Assembly: GCF_958298935.1 (NCBI RefSeq)
Contig: NC_084924.1
Span: forward strand, 1,426,001 to 1,490,000
Direction: 5' to 3'
DNA: 64,000 bases
Source: Phragmites australis
Taxonomy: Eukaryota; Streptophyta; Magnoliopsida; Poales; Poaceae
A program made the position numbers and the translations under genes. A model generated the notes under the pieces. The model was not told the origin of the DNA. It worked only from the letters and a program-made list of their open reading frames with translations, and did no database searches. Shown piece by piece: positions 13,456-27,000 of this stretch (positions are counted from its first letter, which is position 1; each line of letters opens with the position of its first letter).

Positions 13456-14934
13456 CAAACAAAAGAAGCTGTGCAGGAGTCCTTTACTCGATAAGGAAAA
13501 AATTATAGAGTACCGTGGTCCGGTCAGCTACTCCAGATGAATTACGTTGCAGCGTCAAAACATCTGGGCACCTAACCTAGGAAATGCGTAGCCAGGAAAT
13601 GCATGATCGTGCAGCATCAAGAACGTAGGATTTTTCACGGATTTCTTGCATGAAATAAAGTCGAGCTGTTCTTTTTTATGAAAGCCCAGTCCGAAACATG
13701 CCGTTATCATTTGCGAAGCTGAAGGCTGCATTTTCCACCTTTTGTACACGCATGGACAATGGTAAGCAACACATGCGTTTGAACGTACGACCGGCTAGAC
13801 TTACCCGGCGCACATGCAATGCAATGCCCTTCTGGTCAGATCGGCAGCAGAAGGGCGAGAACATGTGCCGCTGACCATAGTCTCACGCGGGCCTCGACGA
13901 CGCGCGGCTTGGCACGCCGCCTCACCTTCTCGCATCACGTGTTGCTGTCCCGTTCGATTCGTCCAGTGCATGCAAACGTACTTGTCCCAGTTCCCACTTC
14001 CCAGTCAGGTTCAACGTAATTGTCCCAGTTCCCAGTCAGGTTCAATGTGCCATCCTCCAAAAGAAACGAGAAAATCATGACCCAGACTTGAATTAAGAAA
14101 CGAATGAGGAGGAATGGCTCCATGAGTCCAGCAATCACTTGTGTGTTGTGCGTCACAAATGGCTCCGAATCAGACATGCATCCCCTACTGAATAACAGTT
14201 CAGTAATTCACAGCTCGAATTTTTTTCAGGGTTTTCCGTAATGGATTGATAAAGAAACCACAACACTGGTCAACAAGTTCGAGATTACACAAAAGCTTTC
14301 AGAGCCTGCAGATGCCCGCGCCCAAATAGTGGGCAAAGTTTGTGTGGAGAAAAAACGTTAGGAATGGAGATGTGTTACTGCCGACATTCCCCAATTGTAC
14401 TTTTCTTGAACGATGTATCATGCATGGATGCATGGGACAGTTGTGTATATTTGTACAGCCAACCCACGCAGAACATACAATTATCTAAAATGGGAAGAAA
14501 TGGCGCGCTACAGGGAGGTGAAAGCAGGGATCAAAGGAGTAGAGAACAAGCGCGAAGTGTCTTCCTGTCAACTTCTCGATCCCAGGAGTTGTCGCTTCAA
14601 TTTTAGTTCAGAAATGATAGGTCCTAAACGTGTTCATGATGCACAATTCTACGAATGTTCTTCAGCCTATCTTTGAGAGAAAAGGTTTGGTACATCGGCC
14701 ATCACTGTGTTGTGCCCATGCTACCCAACAATCAGAGTAAGATGGCACATAAGCTGCTTCCCTTGCTGCCTTCTTAAGTTCCAAATTTCCTGGTAAAACC
14801 TGAAGCATAGATGATGATATAAGACCAAAAACTAAAGAATTTATGACTACAAAAGCAGAAAATGGTGTGCGAACACAGCGGTTAAGTTCAAAAGCACCTA
14901 CCAAGCAAAGAGGCACAACTTGCAAGATGCCATC
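13456..14934. other. Intergenic and probable 3' flank of the kelch gene
   Basis: No coding gene is supported. A short direct repeat (CCCAGTTCCCA...CAGGTTCAA) occurs twice around 13985-14045. From about 14650 rightwards the minus-strand sequence probably belongs to the 3' UTR of the kelch gene, although no polyadenylation signal is assigned. Confidence 0.4.
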
Positions 14935-17900
14935 TCATGTCAAAAGCAGCCTTCCATACTCACTCAACAAGATGGGAATGTCATCCATGCGCAACTGAGG
15001 TATACCAGGGATACAACACAGTGATAAGTAGGAGGCAATGAAAAAAGAGAGTATTATATACAAATATCATCAATTGATTAGAGTTGATCATTTGTGGTGG
15101 ATTACCGGATTGCATAAACTACTATACATACCTGAGAAACACTTTTCAAATGGAAAAACCGGTGAGCTTCCATTTCACGAAAAACTGTAAATGGATTTCC
15201 CCTGTACTTGTTGTAGCAAGAAAATGAAATCATAATTGATGCAAAAAGAATGCTACCAAATATTTTGCTCAAATGGAGAATTTGATGATTAGATAATGAA
15301 GAATTATCCTTTTCTGGCATAACAAGCTCTGACCATGGCCGAATTACTTGAACCTGCACAATTTTTAACCAACAAGTACACTAGAATCCTACTGAAAATA
15401 CCGTGGTTTATTTTGGACTGTTTTGCACCTATCCATGTCAAACAGGTGGGATGGCATGGAAATGTAGCATAAGTTCCACGATAAAAATACATAATTGAAA
15501 TGACAAATTCAGAACATTCAATCGTGCAAAATTCACAATTACTATTTGTCCAAAATACCCAATATGAGTTCATTTCTAGCAGTTATGGCTATCATCATGA
15601 CAAGAGAATAATTCATGGACCAGAAGAGAAATGGTTAAATAAGCACATAACGGATGCAGAAGGGAGACTGAAGAGTGGAACCATACGAATAGCGTCGGAG
15701 GATGAGGCGTTGATAATCCCTCAGCAAAGGGCCTAGTTCCTGCAGTTGTAGTGAGCTTGCCGGAGAACTTTTCCAATGATCACGAAGTACCTTGATATCA
15801 CACAAAAATGTTAAAATCCCCTCAGAAGCAGATACAGGCGAGTTACAGTAAAAGTGAGGCATAAGTACCTGAATTGATGCAACCTGGTCACTAGCTGGAA
15901 GCAATTGACCAGCAAGCCTAGAGGACAATTCCACAAGTTCTTTATCATTGATTTCGTCAACAAAACTTGCTGAAACTTCCTCAGAAAGTGGAATTCCCAG
16001 TCGTTTGGCCAGTTCAATTATTGGAGACTCATCAACTTGCAGCTCCTGTAATCATCAGATATTTTAGAAATTACAGGCTTTTCTGCAACATGATATTTTC
16101 ACAATGAATTCCCACACAAGCAAGCACATACCTTTAACTTGGATTGCTGGGCATCACCAGTCATAGTGCTAGGTTTGCTGTTTGAATCGCTGTTAGGAGC
16201 TAAATCTCGTTCCGCAATAGGATCATCTGAGCATAAAATAAGATAGAATTTAGAAAAGGAAAAATTATCGCTCCTCATCAAGCATCACAGAGTAAAAATC
16301 AAGAGAGTTAGGGGAAAGGTTACAGAAAATAAAAAATGGCTAAGCTACATTCCTTTCATTATTATTATTATTATTTGGGCCGGGGGGTAACGAAATATGG
16401 AGTTAATTCAACTCATTTCACACAATTTGGTAAATGAATCTGAATCATCCAGTTAACTAGAAAATGATAACAACAATTAGTCATATGAGTTCCTTTTTTC
16501 TTGTGATCTTACAAATTGACAAAACTCTTCTCATTTAACAATACTGAACCACCATGCATGGACGCTTAAAGGGTATCACTGCAGGAATATGAATCGAACA
16601 ATTTATGTGCAGTACTTTATAGGCCAGTTCAAGTTTAGTGAATTAGGATTTAGTGCTCATACATGTAAATACTCTACTACCTGTGCATGCTGGCTGGACT
16701 TGAAGAGTTTTAAACATCTAGCAATTGCAAAAATAAATGGAGCAGAAACTCAAGATATCAATATACTGATATAGTTTATTCTTTTTCAGACAAGCATGAG
16801 ATAATTATACCTTCAGGAACAAGCCACCACAAATCGCCAAACGTATTCTTTCCATCAAAGCCACCAAATAAAAGAAATCGAGACCCTATGGAAGTCATGG
16901 AGTGATATGCCCGAGGAGGGGGTGGTTCGTTGCTTGTTGGTAGACGCTTCCACTGAACAGAGACTGCAAGGGATCGAAGTATTAGCCAACAAAGAAGTTG
17001 TAATGTTGAAATTACATGAAGTGCCGGTTCCTCGAAAAGAAGACCGTGAGTGAAAAAAAAAATCAATGAAAGGTTGTTGAGTGATACATTGGTTTTGAGG
17101 TTTGTGGCCAAGTAGTTTATTAGCCAGGTAGGTAGAGAGAGCATGTGTTCTCAATCTACCCATAAAAAAACAGGCTGATCCTTTTGAGCTGATATGTCGG
17201 AGGTTTTACCTAATTGGATATCTGCATGGATACATGCCAATCAGGGGGGTTCAAGCATGCCACACAGACTGGATATATCAGTTCAAGAAAGGGACTGAAT
17301 TCACTCATCATTCTGGTTGCCTGGGAGTTGTGGAAGCATAGGAATGCTTGTGTCTTTGAGGGTGCTAGTCCCTGTGTTCAAAGAGTTTTATCTGTAGTTT
17401 CTGAAGAGTGTTTGTTGTGGTGTTGGGCTGGAGCTAAGGCTCTGCAACAGCTTCTTAGTAGGTTGCTTCCTTTGGCTGTTTAGGCGTTTCTTGGGCAGTG
17501 GACGTCTGTTTTTCTTAGTGTGTGGCGCTAAGAGTCCTGTAATTGGTTCTTGGGGAAGCAGGCTCTGCCTCTCCTCCGTTGTTTTTATTCTCTTCTTAAT
17601 GAAATGACACGCAGCTCTCCTGCGTCGTTCGGAAAAAAAAAATCATGGACATGTGCTGAATGAGAATGTGCCAAGTGCCATGCAAGATGGGTCAGCATTA
17701 GAGACAAGCAATGAATTAAGGAAATTATCCTAGCTGTCTGTACTGCGTTCAGTAAATCCACAATAACCTAGTTAGTCACTTTTGGGTTGACAGTGGTGAG
17801 ATCTATCAGCGTTGCAGTGAGCTTTGGGGGTTGCAAGATTGGCTTTATTTGAGGGTGTTAGTTCAACACTGGCTATAGTATATGCAGGTGAGTATAATAT

Positions 17901-20900
17901 TAACACCTTCTAAATGCCTCATCAAATGAAGTGACTTCCAACACAGATTATGGTGTATGTGGTTGAGTATCATATTAAAGCCTTCAAACTACTATATCAA
18001 CAAAGATAACCCAAACAATGCATGCACAGACTTATCTGACATGCATTTTGTATATTGATCAATGGTGATAAGTTAAGCCATATTTACCAGACTAGCTTTT
18101 CTAGTCTTCATGATTGATGTTAGGATGTGATCCATAGTTAACACTCGTTTACCTTAATCACAAGCAATATGGGTTGGCGTAACTAAGGCTCTGTTTGGCA
18201 TTGAAATGGTTTTCAAAAGAAATTATTTATAGGATGTAGTAGTTAGTTTATTTGGAGCTGTGACGGCAAAATCTTACTGGTTCGGTGAAGATTCCCTTAA
18301 CTAATTACATTCCACAGCGTGGTGTAGAGCAGCCCCAAACTGGCCCCAAGCAACAAATAGAATCAACCAGCATTAGATCATTTTCTTCTTTAGGTTAGGC
18401 CTAGAAGTTTACTTGTGGAGTCGCATCTTAAGTTAATTACCAGTAAGCATTCTTTTGTAATATAAAATAAAAACTGTTTAACTCAACAAAATTGTTACAA
18501 AGATACGGCGTGTCCCTATGCACAAAAAAAAAATACAATCACATCTTACCCCTGTCTAAAATAATGCATTCATTGTAGTACACATCATATCTACTTAGCC
18601 AACCACCAGTTCCGTGTCCTCCAAATAGCAAGAGCTGACAAGAAAAATCTACATTTCTTCAGTTATGTGATTGTGCAACTAAAATTTTGCAAAAGAAAAT
18701 GTGAGAAGAAATCCAACAGAGCCCATCTCCTGATTATATAAACTCTAGAACTGAATGATTAGCAACTTGAGCCTTGAGGTTGCAAAGGCTCCAGTAAAGA
18801 ACAAAGGCAATTATTTAAAATAAATAAATGATTGAATATAAACTTTTAGGCCCTTTCATTTATGCAGTTAATGACAAGGAAACAAGGCTGTGCTAATTTT
18901 TTTTTTGCTTCCATAACCAACCTAAGTTGATGACAATGCGTTGAACATACTGATAAATCTGATACCTAAGATCTTAAAATATCAGAGATTGCAGAAGGTA
19001 AATAATAATTAGCATAGCCGCCAAAGGGATACCTAGAAGGCTATTCGTTATTGTATTCATTGTAGCAGGAAACTCATAGCCTCATTGAAAACAGGGTCAA
19101 AAACAAAGTTCCTACTGTTCTATAATAAATCAGAATGAATCAAGGAGTTCTAAATATTCATCATCAATGCATTTTGATTTATATGAGGTGGCAATGATAG
19201 TTAATTAATATCTAATACAGACATTCAAGTAGGGCTAACTATCCAAATATGTCATACGACAGCTATCGAATACTTTATACAAGTGCACTCAGGAAGTCGA
19301 AACAATTCTAAAAGCAAAGTATGCGTGTATGACGGGATCAAATTACATACATAAGGTCCACCAGATGCTACTGAATGACCACATCGTGGAGAGGGAGATT
19401 GCCCTGGAAGCTTCAGTTGTGTCCAACCTGGTGTCTCATTATCTTCCGAAGTAAACAAAATCAGGTTCCGACTAATTGGTTACATCAACTGAGAAGTGCA
19501 ATTCCATACTAGCATACAAATGAATGATGAGCTAGATAATTCAACAGGAGAAACATTGGCAATAATATTTGTCAACAAGCACTTAACATATATCAAATAA
19601 AAAGGGTGATTTTAGCTTTCCTCAATGGTTAAATAATACTGATGGGCCATCTCAAACTCCATGTCCTCCAAGAAAGCAGGAATGGTCATACAGGACAAGG
19701 AAGATGTGAGGGTATGCACCCTGGCTTTTGTCCTTAGGTATTAAAATAATTAAAAAAAGGTCATCTAATCACATCTGATCATGATCCACAACAATTCAAA
19801 CTGGCTAAATTCCAGATGCACTGTTAGTTCCACTGGTGTCATCATCAACGGGGCTAGCATATGTTGTACATAGCAGTCAGGAAGTTAGGATGCATCTTCT
19901 TTCAATTAAAATAGATTTACAAATAAATAGAAAGAGATACCTTCTTCAGTAATACCCTTCAAAGCCCATAAATCACCCATTATCGGTCCTGCTCCACCTG
20001 TGGGAAAGAAGATATAAAGTAATTGGAAATAGGCTGATGATGGCAAAAAAAATATGCATTAACTAATCACTGGAAATCATCATCACACATTCACACTACA
20101 AATTCTCATCAGGAAAATAGTTTGCTTTCCACAAGACAATCCACATGAAAATCAAATAGCAAGATCGCAGCTATATGGTTGCTATTAGGAAATAAAAGAT
20201 AATTCAAGTAAAAAAGAATATTATCATTAAAAAATCAAAAGACAATGCACATGTATAACTAAGTGAAAACAAAAGGTTGATAAGGACTCGTTTTTTCAAT
20301 ACTGAAATATCCAACTGCATCAAAGCATATTAGTTTCACTCATCTGTTAGATTTCAAAGATATTTAAAATAATCAACAAATTTACTTTCAATTTCTCGAT
20401 GAGGGAGGAATGAGAAACATATCAGCTTGTTGCAACGTAAGAAATAAAAACGGAATGATAAACCACAATCTTTGAGGAACCCACGAACGAATCAAGAAAT
20501 AGCAATCACCTCTGCCTCCAAATATAAGCAGTCTCTTCTCGATCATGGTTGCAGAATGCCCACATCTTGGAGGTGGCACAGATCCAGTAACCGCTAATTC
20601 TGTCCACTCGAGTGACACTATACAGCAGAGAATGCAAGAAATGAATGCTCAACTTTTTGTGCCATCTTCAATAAAAATTAAATATTTAAATTCAATTCCC
20701 AATAAAGATTGAATAAAGAAGCAGTTTGCCTACTTGTGTCCATGATATATACATCTGACAGCCACTTCTTGCCATCCCAACCACCATACCTGAACAAAGA
20801 TGAACGGAATGTCTGTCACAAGTGATGATACATGCAATAATGACAAGGGAATGCATACCAGATAATACTTACATAACAATTTTTCTGTTTCCTATAGCTG

Positions 20901-21840
20901 AAGCAGCAGCAAACTCCCGTGGTGACGGCAAATCACCAAAGCCAGTCAGCTCCGACCATTGCCATATGTCTGAACATGAAAGAAGCATCATGATTCATGA
21001 CAGTGCTTAGTGGTCACACAAACCCCCAAGTAAAAGTGAAAAGAAAACAAGGAAAAGGAGGTCTTAACAATTTGATGAGACATAGAGGCTTACCAGTGTC
21101 TAGCATCCAGAAATCACCTAACCTGGGAAATAAATACTGAGTAGTAAATAACAAGCAAGGAAATTAGTTATGTTATGCTTCGAACTCTGCTGGATAGCTG
21201 TATGGATTGCATACCTCTTGCCCCCTGAACGGCCACCGAAGATGAACATGTTACAGTCAATCACGACAGCTATGTGAAACGCCCTTGGGCTCGGGCTTGC
21301 CTGCCCGTCCGATCCATTACCAGTGCACTCAGGTGTGTACCATAGCTTATTCTCTGCAATATAAATTGTATTCAGAAGTCTAAAAGGCAAAGCTCCTTGT
21401 ACTTCAATGCCTATGCTGCCTCCATAACAATCGTAAGCATCTAAATGCAAACTACATCTCTAAATCTGACATCCCTTAGGTTGTGTCGCAGTGTATGCAT
21501 ATTTGCTTCGATGCGGCCAACCATTTACGCAGAGCAAGCGAATGGATTGAGTGGAAATTAATTTACCAACGTCGTAGACGGAGACGTCAGCGAGGAAGCG
21601 CTTGTCGGCGAATCCGCCGAAGACGACCACCTTGGACTTGCCGATGCTAACCGCCGTGTGCCCGCTACAGGAGATCGCGGAACCGCGTGGTTGTTAAGCG
21701 CGTGGGGTGGGACTCCATGGGAGACCGAAACGGCAGCGGCGAGGTGGGGTTGCTTACCTGCGTGGGGCGGGGCGGTCGCCCCCGAAGTCGGAGGAGTCGG
21801 CCCGCACCCAGTGCATCTGCTTCGGCTGCAGCTGCTGCAT
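14935..21840 (-). CDS. GPA3: Kelch-repeat protein, GPA3-like, 500 residues, 16 exons
   Basis: Exons (minus strand): 21840-21758, 21664-21567, 21353-21215, 21122-21094, 20969-20873, 20789-20734, 20617-20510, 19997-19941, 19442-19351, 18634-18550, 16963-16811, 16226-16132, 16045-15869, 15790-15687, 15201-15132 and 14994-14935. They join in one frame to 500 residues plus stop. Kelch blades cover residues 1 to about 330, each with a GG pair after hydrophobics and a downstream W ([62 protein letters not shown]). The C-terminal 130 residues are helical, without repeats. Rice GPA3 is a plant-specific kelch protein acting in post-Golgi traffic of storage proteins. My assignment rests on architecture and on its place beside the ACBP6-like gene, recalled for rice. 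ATG 21840 is chosen; an in-frame Met eight codons later is possible. Intron 10 contains a LINE fragment. Confidence 0.87.
17190..17641 (+). mobile_element. 5'-truncated L1-type LINE inside the kelch gene's intron 10
   Basis: Plus-strand frame 17214-17483 encodes a C-terminal LINE tail with [18 protein letters not shown] and [15 protein letters not shown], typical of the end of plant L1 reverse-transcriptase proteins. It is followed by a roughly 150-base 3' UTR and an A-rich tail at about 17631-17642. It lies antisense within the intron between exons 10 and 11 (16964-18549). Only the last part of ORF2 is present, as expected of 5'-truncated copies. The target duplication was not resolved. Confidence 0.75.
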
Positions 21841-24010
21841 CCCCCCCCCCCTCCCCTCGTCTCGTCGCTCTTGGTCCCAGACTACGGCGTGTCTCGGATA
21901 GAGCTTGACCCTTCGCCTTGGAAGGCCCCTTCGGCCAGGCAGAGCAGCTGATGTCCGGATCGGATGGTAAGTGAGAGCACGGCAGCTGATGATTGGGGGG
22001 AGGGGGGGCAGCTGCGGCACTCTGAGCGGTGGACTGAATGGGAGGATGGGTGACGGCGGATTCAGTCCGGCGGCGGCGAGCGGTGGCCGAGGGGAGTCTG
22101 GCAGGTAGGGGGGTCAGTCGAAGGAGATCTGTGAAACAGAGTCAGAGGAGGACGAAAACACGAGAAAATGGACTATTTGCCGTTCTAAAAGTTCAGAAAT
22201 GTTAGACGCAAACAAGGAAGTAGGTGTAAATGTATGAATAAGAATGTCGTCAATTCGATTTTTATTTGAAGATTATAGTTAATTTCGCTAATGGAGGGGT
22301 TATTTGTAGAAAATCACTGTATAGCCATAAAATATCACAAAATAATATCTTTATTAGTGAGATCAACTACAACATTTATATAAAAATTGTACATGTAACG
22401 TTCATTATTTACACATTTACACTCATTTACTATATCAAAATTCATTTTATAAGGTAGGCTTCTTTTATTTGTCATCCTCAACTTTGACTTTGACAATTTG
22501 CTATATGAAAAAAAAATTACACATTAATTTCATGCCATTTTAGCCTATTTATTTGTTTTGATTTCCTTTTATCCGATTGGGTCATGTTAAATGATACTTT
22601 TACCCTTTGCCCCGTCCCATCATATCGCATGCTTGCAGTTATAGCTACACTGTATCCAAATTATATATGCGCTCTTAACCACCAAGCACCAATGTTACAT
22701 CATGTTCGCGTGAGCCGACATGGCCACCTATCACACCACCATTACTGCACAAAATATCACAGCGAGCTCCACCGTCTTCATGTGTATATAAAATAGCCTT
22801 TCGATCGTCCTCCTCAACACCACACCATTGTCACCATCCTCCCCTCTCCTTCCTAATCATCATTATGTTGCACCTTTGACTCGTCCCCTGATTCTGGTCA
22901 CCACTGCCAATCTCTCGTCTCCGGCCACTCCTCCACCCAGGCGAATGCATGGTAAGTTCCATCTCATCTCACGCTACCTCCTGGTGGCCTCCTCCTCTCC
23001 TCTTCGAGCCTGCACATACACCCCCACAGAGCTTCACCGCCCGCTGCCCATTCCTCTTGCCACCGTCCATCGCAAGTACCTCCCCGGTGCAGGTGAGCCC
23101 ACTAAAGGCCTCCCCGTACCCCGTAGCACCGAGTCTAGAGCCAAACACTCCCCGTATAGTCTCAATTTGAACAACTGCCATTACCATCTCTGATATCCCT
23201 CCTTACCACTCTGACAACCCTCCGGTCACCCCAACCCCACCACTATCAAGGGGTAGAAAGGTTATTTGACATGATCAGGCGGGATGAAATAAATCAAAAC
23301 AATAAAATAGGCTAAAATAGCAAGGAATCAAATGTAGACTGTATTTTTAATAACAAAGTGTTGAAATGAAAGTTTAAAATAACAAATAATCGAAGCATAA
23401 CTTTTAAGATGTTAATCAATTCACTCCAAAAGCACCCTAGCCCAAACAAAACACCAGACTGGTGACACGACTCCGTAGAGCCCACCTGTTACATACACAT
23501 GGCCGCTCCTGTCAGCATCTATCTCTACCTCCCTTTCATTTCATAACCACCTCGGTGAGGAGCATTAGGGTCTGTTTTATTTGGCTTTTTTTTTTACGTT
23601 TTTTTAAATTTAGAAGTCGAATTAAACCGTTTAGTTATGAGTTGATTTTTAAAAAATTAAAAATCTTTTTTTTAAAAAATTAAAAGCTGAGAAGCTGATT
23701 AAAATGATATTTTATGATTTTTATATTTAAAAAGTTAAAAATTTATTATAAAAATCAATAACAAAACAGAAAAACCCAAAGCTAAAAGCTCCACCCAAAC
23801 CAACAAGAGCATCGCCCGCGAACGAAGCGAAAGCGTGCGTCGCCGCGCCGTCTGCCTCCAGATCTCAGCTCGAAGCCCCTACATATTTCCATTTCAGCGC
23901 GACGACGGCGACGACGCGGAGGCGGAGCGAACCCTAACCGCCGCCTCGCGCCGGTGGTAGTTCGGTGTCCACGCGAGATCCGTAGGGAGATCTAGGGCTC
24001 GGCGCCGGCC
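21841..24010. other. Divergent intergenic region between the two kelch genes
   Basis: This 2.2-kb region holds the promoters of the minus-strand GPA3-like gene and the plus-strand ACBP gene. GC-rich sequence flanks both start codons (21841-22140 and 23810-24010). The middle (22200-23560) is AT-rich with no supported gene. A possible MITE lies at about 23570-23806, with GGGTCTGTTTTATTTGGCTT at the left and AAAGCTCCACCCAAACCAAC at the right, but its ends are not well matched. Confidence 0.45.
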
Positions 24011-27000
24011 ATGGCGAGTTCCGGACTCGCCTACCCGGACCGCTTCTACGCCGCCGCGGCCTACGCCGGGTTCGGCGCCGGCGGGGCCACCTCTTCGGCG
24101 GCTATCTCCCGCTTCCAGAACGACGTTGCACTCCTCCTTTACGGCCTGTACCAGCAGGTGACGCGTCGGCCGATGTTTTTGCTTATTTTTTTGCGAAAAA
24201 TTCGGGACGTCTGGTGAGGTTTGCGTGGATCTAGAGCGAATTAGCCGGAATTGGTGCTGACCGGGGTTTGAATTGTACCGTTTGTTTGCTCATCTCTGGC
24301 TCCCAGGGAGAGATTTGCTTTGGTGATTTTGGGTTCTGTTTCGGTGCAGGCCACAGTTGGACCATGCAATGTGCCCAAGCCGAGGGCGTGGAACCCCGTG
24401 GAGCAGAGCAAATGGACGAGGTTAGTACCCCTGCACTCAAATCCTGGTTCAAGTTGTCACGGTAGAAGCCAACTTCTATGCAGTTTCGGCTATATCTATG
24501 GAAAAGTAGATTTACTTAGAACTTGAAATGTGACTAGACGTCAGCAGGGACAGTAAATAGTTCGTTGTCATGTACTGTCCCCTAAGGCTTAAGCCAGAAT
24601 TGTCGCCATCCCGAGCCCAGAACTTAGAAATTGAGATACCTATGCCGCAATAAATATCAGTGTAATTTAGATTATGGAAGGGTCAACCTGGGGACTGGGG
24701 AGCTGATGGAGTGGGAAATACCCAGGATCAAATACCATTTTAACGTTGAGTTGCATATCTTAAAACACTGCTCATTTGTGTTTTTAGCTGGCATGGGCTC
24801 GGAAGCATGCCATCAGCAGAGGCGATGCGTCTTTTTGTCAAAATCTTGGAGGTATGATTGATTACATGATATTGTTCGGTGTGCACAATTTGCAGATTGA
24901 TGTAATTGATGTATTGGTGTTTTGGCAGGAGGAAGATCCTGGATGGTACAAGGTCCCTGAGTTCAACCCTGAGCCTGTTGTAGATATTCAAATGCATGTA
25001 GGTGACACTAATGGCTGCTTCATTGTTTTTTGCTAAATATTCATAATGGGATTATTTCCATCTCAATGTCCAGCTTTCTAAGTTTTTTTGGTTAACAGAT
25101 TTAGTAAGTTATCCATCTGTGTTTTCTTTTTATTAGAAACCAAAAGAAGAGCCACAGGTTGTACCAGCTTCAACAAATGGAACATCAATTCCAAAACCAA
25201 AAACCATTTCTGAAAATGAAAGTTCTGTGGGGACACAGGACAAAGATGTTATTCTGGAAGGCCTTGATAATGTTAGTTCTCGTGAAGAATGGACTCCATT
25301 ATCTGCCAGTGGTCATCGTCCGAAGCCTCGTTATGAGGTGCGCCAGATCTTCCATTTCCTCTTCCATTGTCTAACTCTTTTGTTTTTTCGATTTACTTTG
25401 GTAGCACTAATGAGAATTATGGTTGCTGCAGCATGGAGCGACTGTCTTGCAAGACAAGATGTATATATTTGGTGGAAACCATAACGGACGTTACCTTAGT
25501 GATCTTCAGGTACATGAAGTTGAATGCAGCAATCCACGAGACCATATATATGAATCTTAAGTTATTAGCTATGACTTGGAAGCATGCGACTATGTGTGCA
25601 TATGCTGTTCTACTGCTTTTGATCAAATTATCCTTAACTAGTTGTCATATTGGATGCACTGTCTGGATTAATTGTCCATTTCTGTTCATTCTTAAACTTG
25701 ACATTTTGTAATATTGGTGTGATGTCAACGATGCAAGTCATCCCTTGCCTCCTTATGCCAAACTTGTTGGGTTAATAGATTGTTATGTAATAGAGTATGT
25801 TGTCACTATACAAGGATAAGCACCTATTTCCCCCAAAATAATGCTAACAAATTAATAAGTTTTTGGGTATTTGATGATTTAGGTATTTCCTGCATGGAAA
25901 ATACCAAGTTAATTATGTAGCATTTGCTCAATCAAGTTGTTTAGATAATATTTGGAGTGAGAAGCTTGAATAGCAGTATGAATGGGAGGGAAAACAAATT
26001 CATTTACAGGCACTGACAATACAAATATGTCGCTTCAAAGCAGCTAAGCATTAAATATCACTGGTCTAATGAATGTTCCTTATTCACAATTTTTACCAAA
26101 AATAGGTTTTGGATCTGAAGAGTTTGACTTGGTCAAAGATTGATGCCAAATTGCAAGCAGAATCTTCTGATTCAGTTAAAACTGCACAAATTGCTCCTTG
26201 TGCTGGACATTCTTTGGTACACTTCTGCACAAATAGTTAGAACTTTTGCAAAGTCATTTATCTTTAGGACGGTAGTTAATAGCGGTTGCCTGTTATTCTG
26301 TACCATTTCGTAGATATCATGGGACGACAAATTTTTCTCTATTGCTGGACATACAAAAGAACCATCTGAAGGCATTACAGGTTTGCTAAAATTTAGTTTT
26401 AATCTATTTTGATACTTTTCTGCTAATTACGTCTCTCATTGCTGTGATTTGTTTTTCTGATGTTGACGCTTCGCTTCTGGTGTTTTTATTCTAGTGAAGG
26501 AATTTGATCCGCATACTAGTACCTGGTCAATTGTCAGGACTTACGGCAAACCACCGGTAATCATATTTCTTCAATCCATGGTTCTTACTCTGAACCAACA
26601 CCAAATATAGTAATTATTAATTCTTGTTCCACTGTTCTTATGTTTGAGCATGTACCTTATTTAGTGTGCTTTCCCTGATGGTTTCTTTTATTGGTTGTGC
26701 CTGATTTTAGCTGAAAGTTTGTATTGTAAAATGATTGATAAGAAATTCTGCATCAGAATAATGCTTAATTTCTTTGATATAATTATGGAGTTGTACCCAG
26801 GTGAAGTACATTGCTTATGTAAGTTTCATCTGCTGTAGGTTTCACGTGGAGGTCAGACGGTGACTCTTGTTGGAACAACTCTAGTTTTGTTTGGTGGTGA
26901 AGATGCAAAACGATGTCTCTTGAATGACTTGCACATTCTTGATCTTGAAACCATGACATGGGATGATGTGGATGCAATGTAAGTACAGGAAGCTTGATGG

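Noticed and set aside
16360..16376. (ATT)n run in a kelch gene intron
   Set aside because: Simple microsatellite of no evident role.
22828..23193. 121-residue plus-strand frame between the kelch genes
   Set aside because: Pro/Ser/His-rich text without a domain, no promoter or splice support, in an AT-rich spacer.
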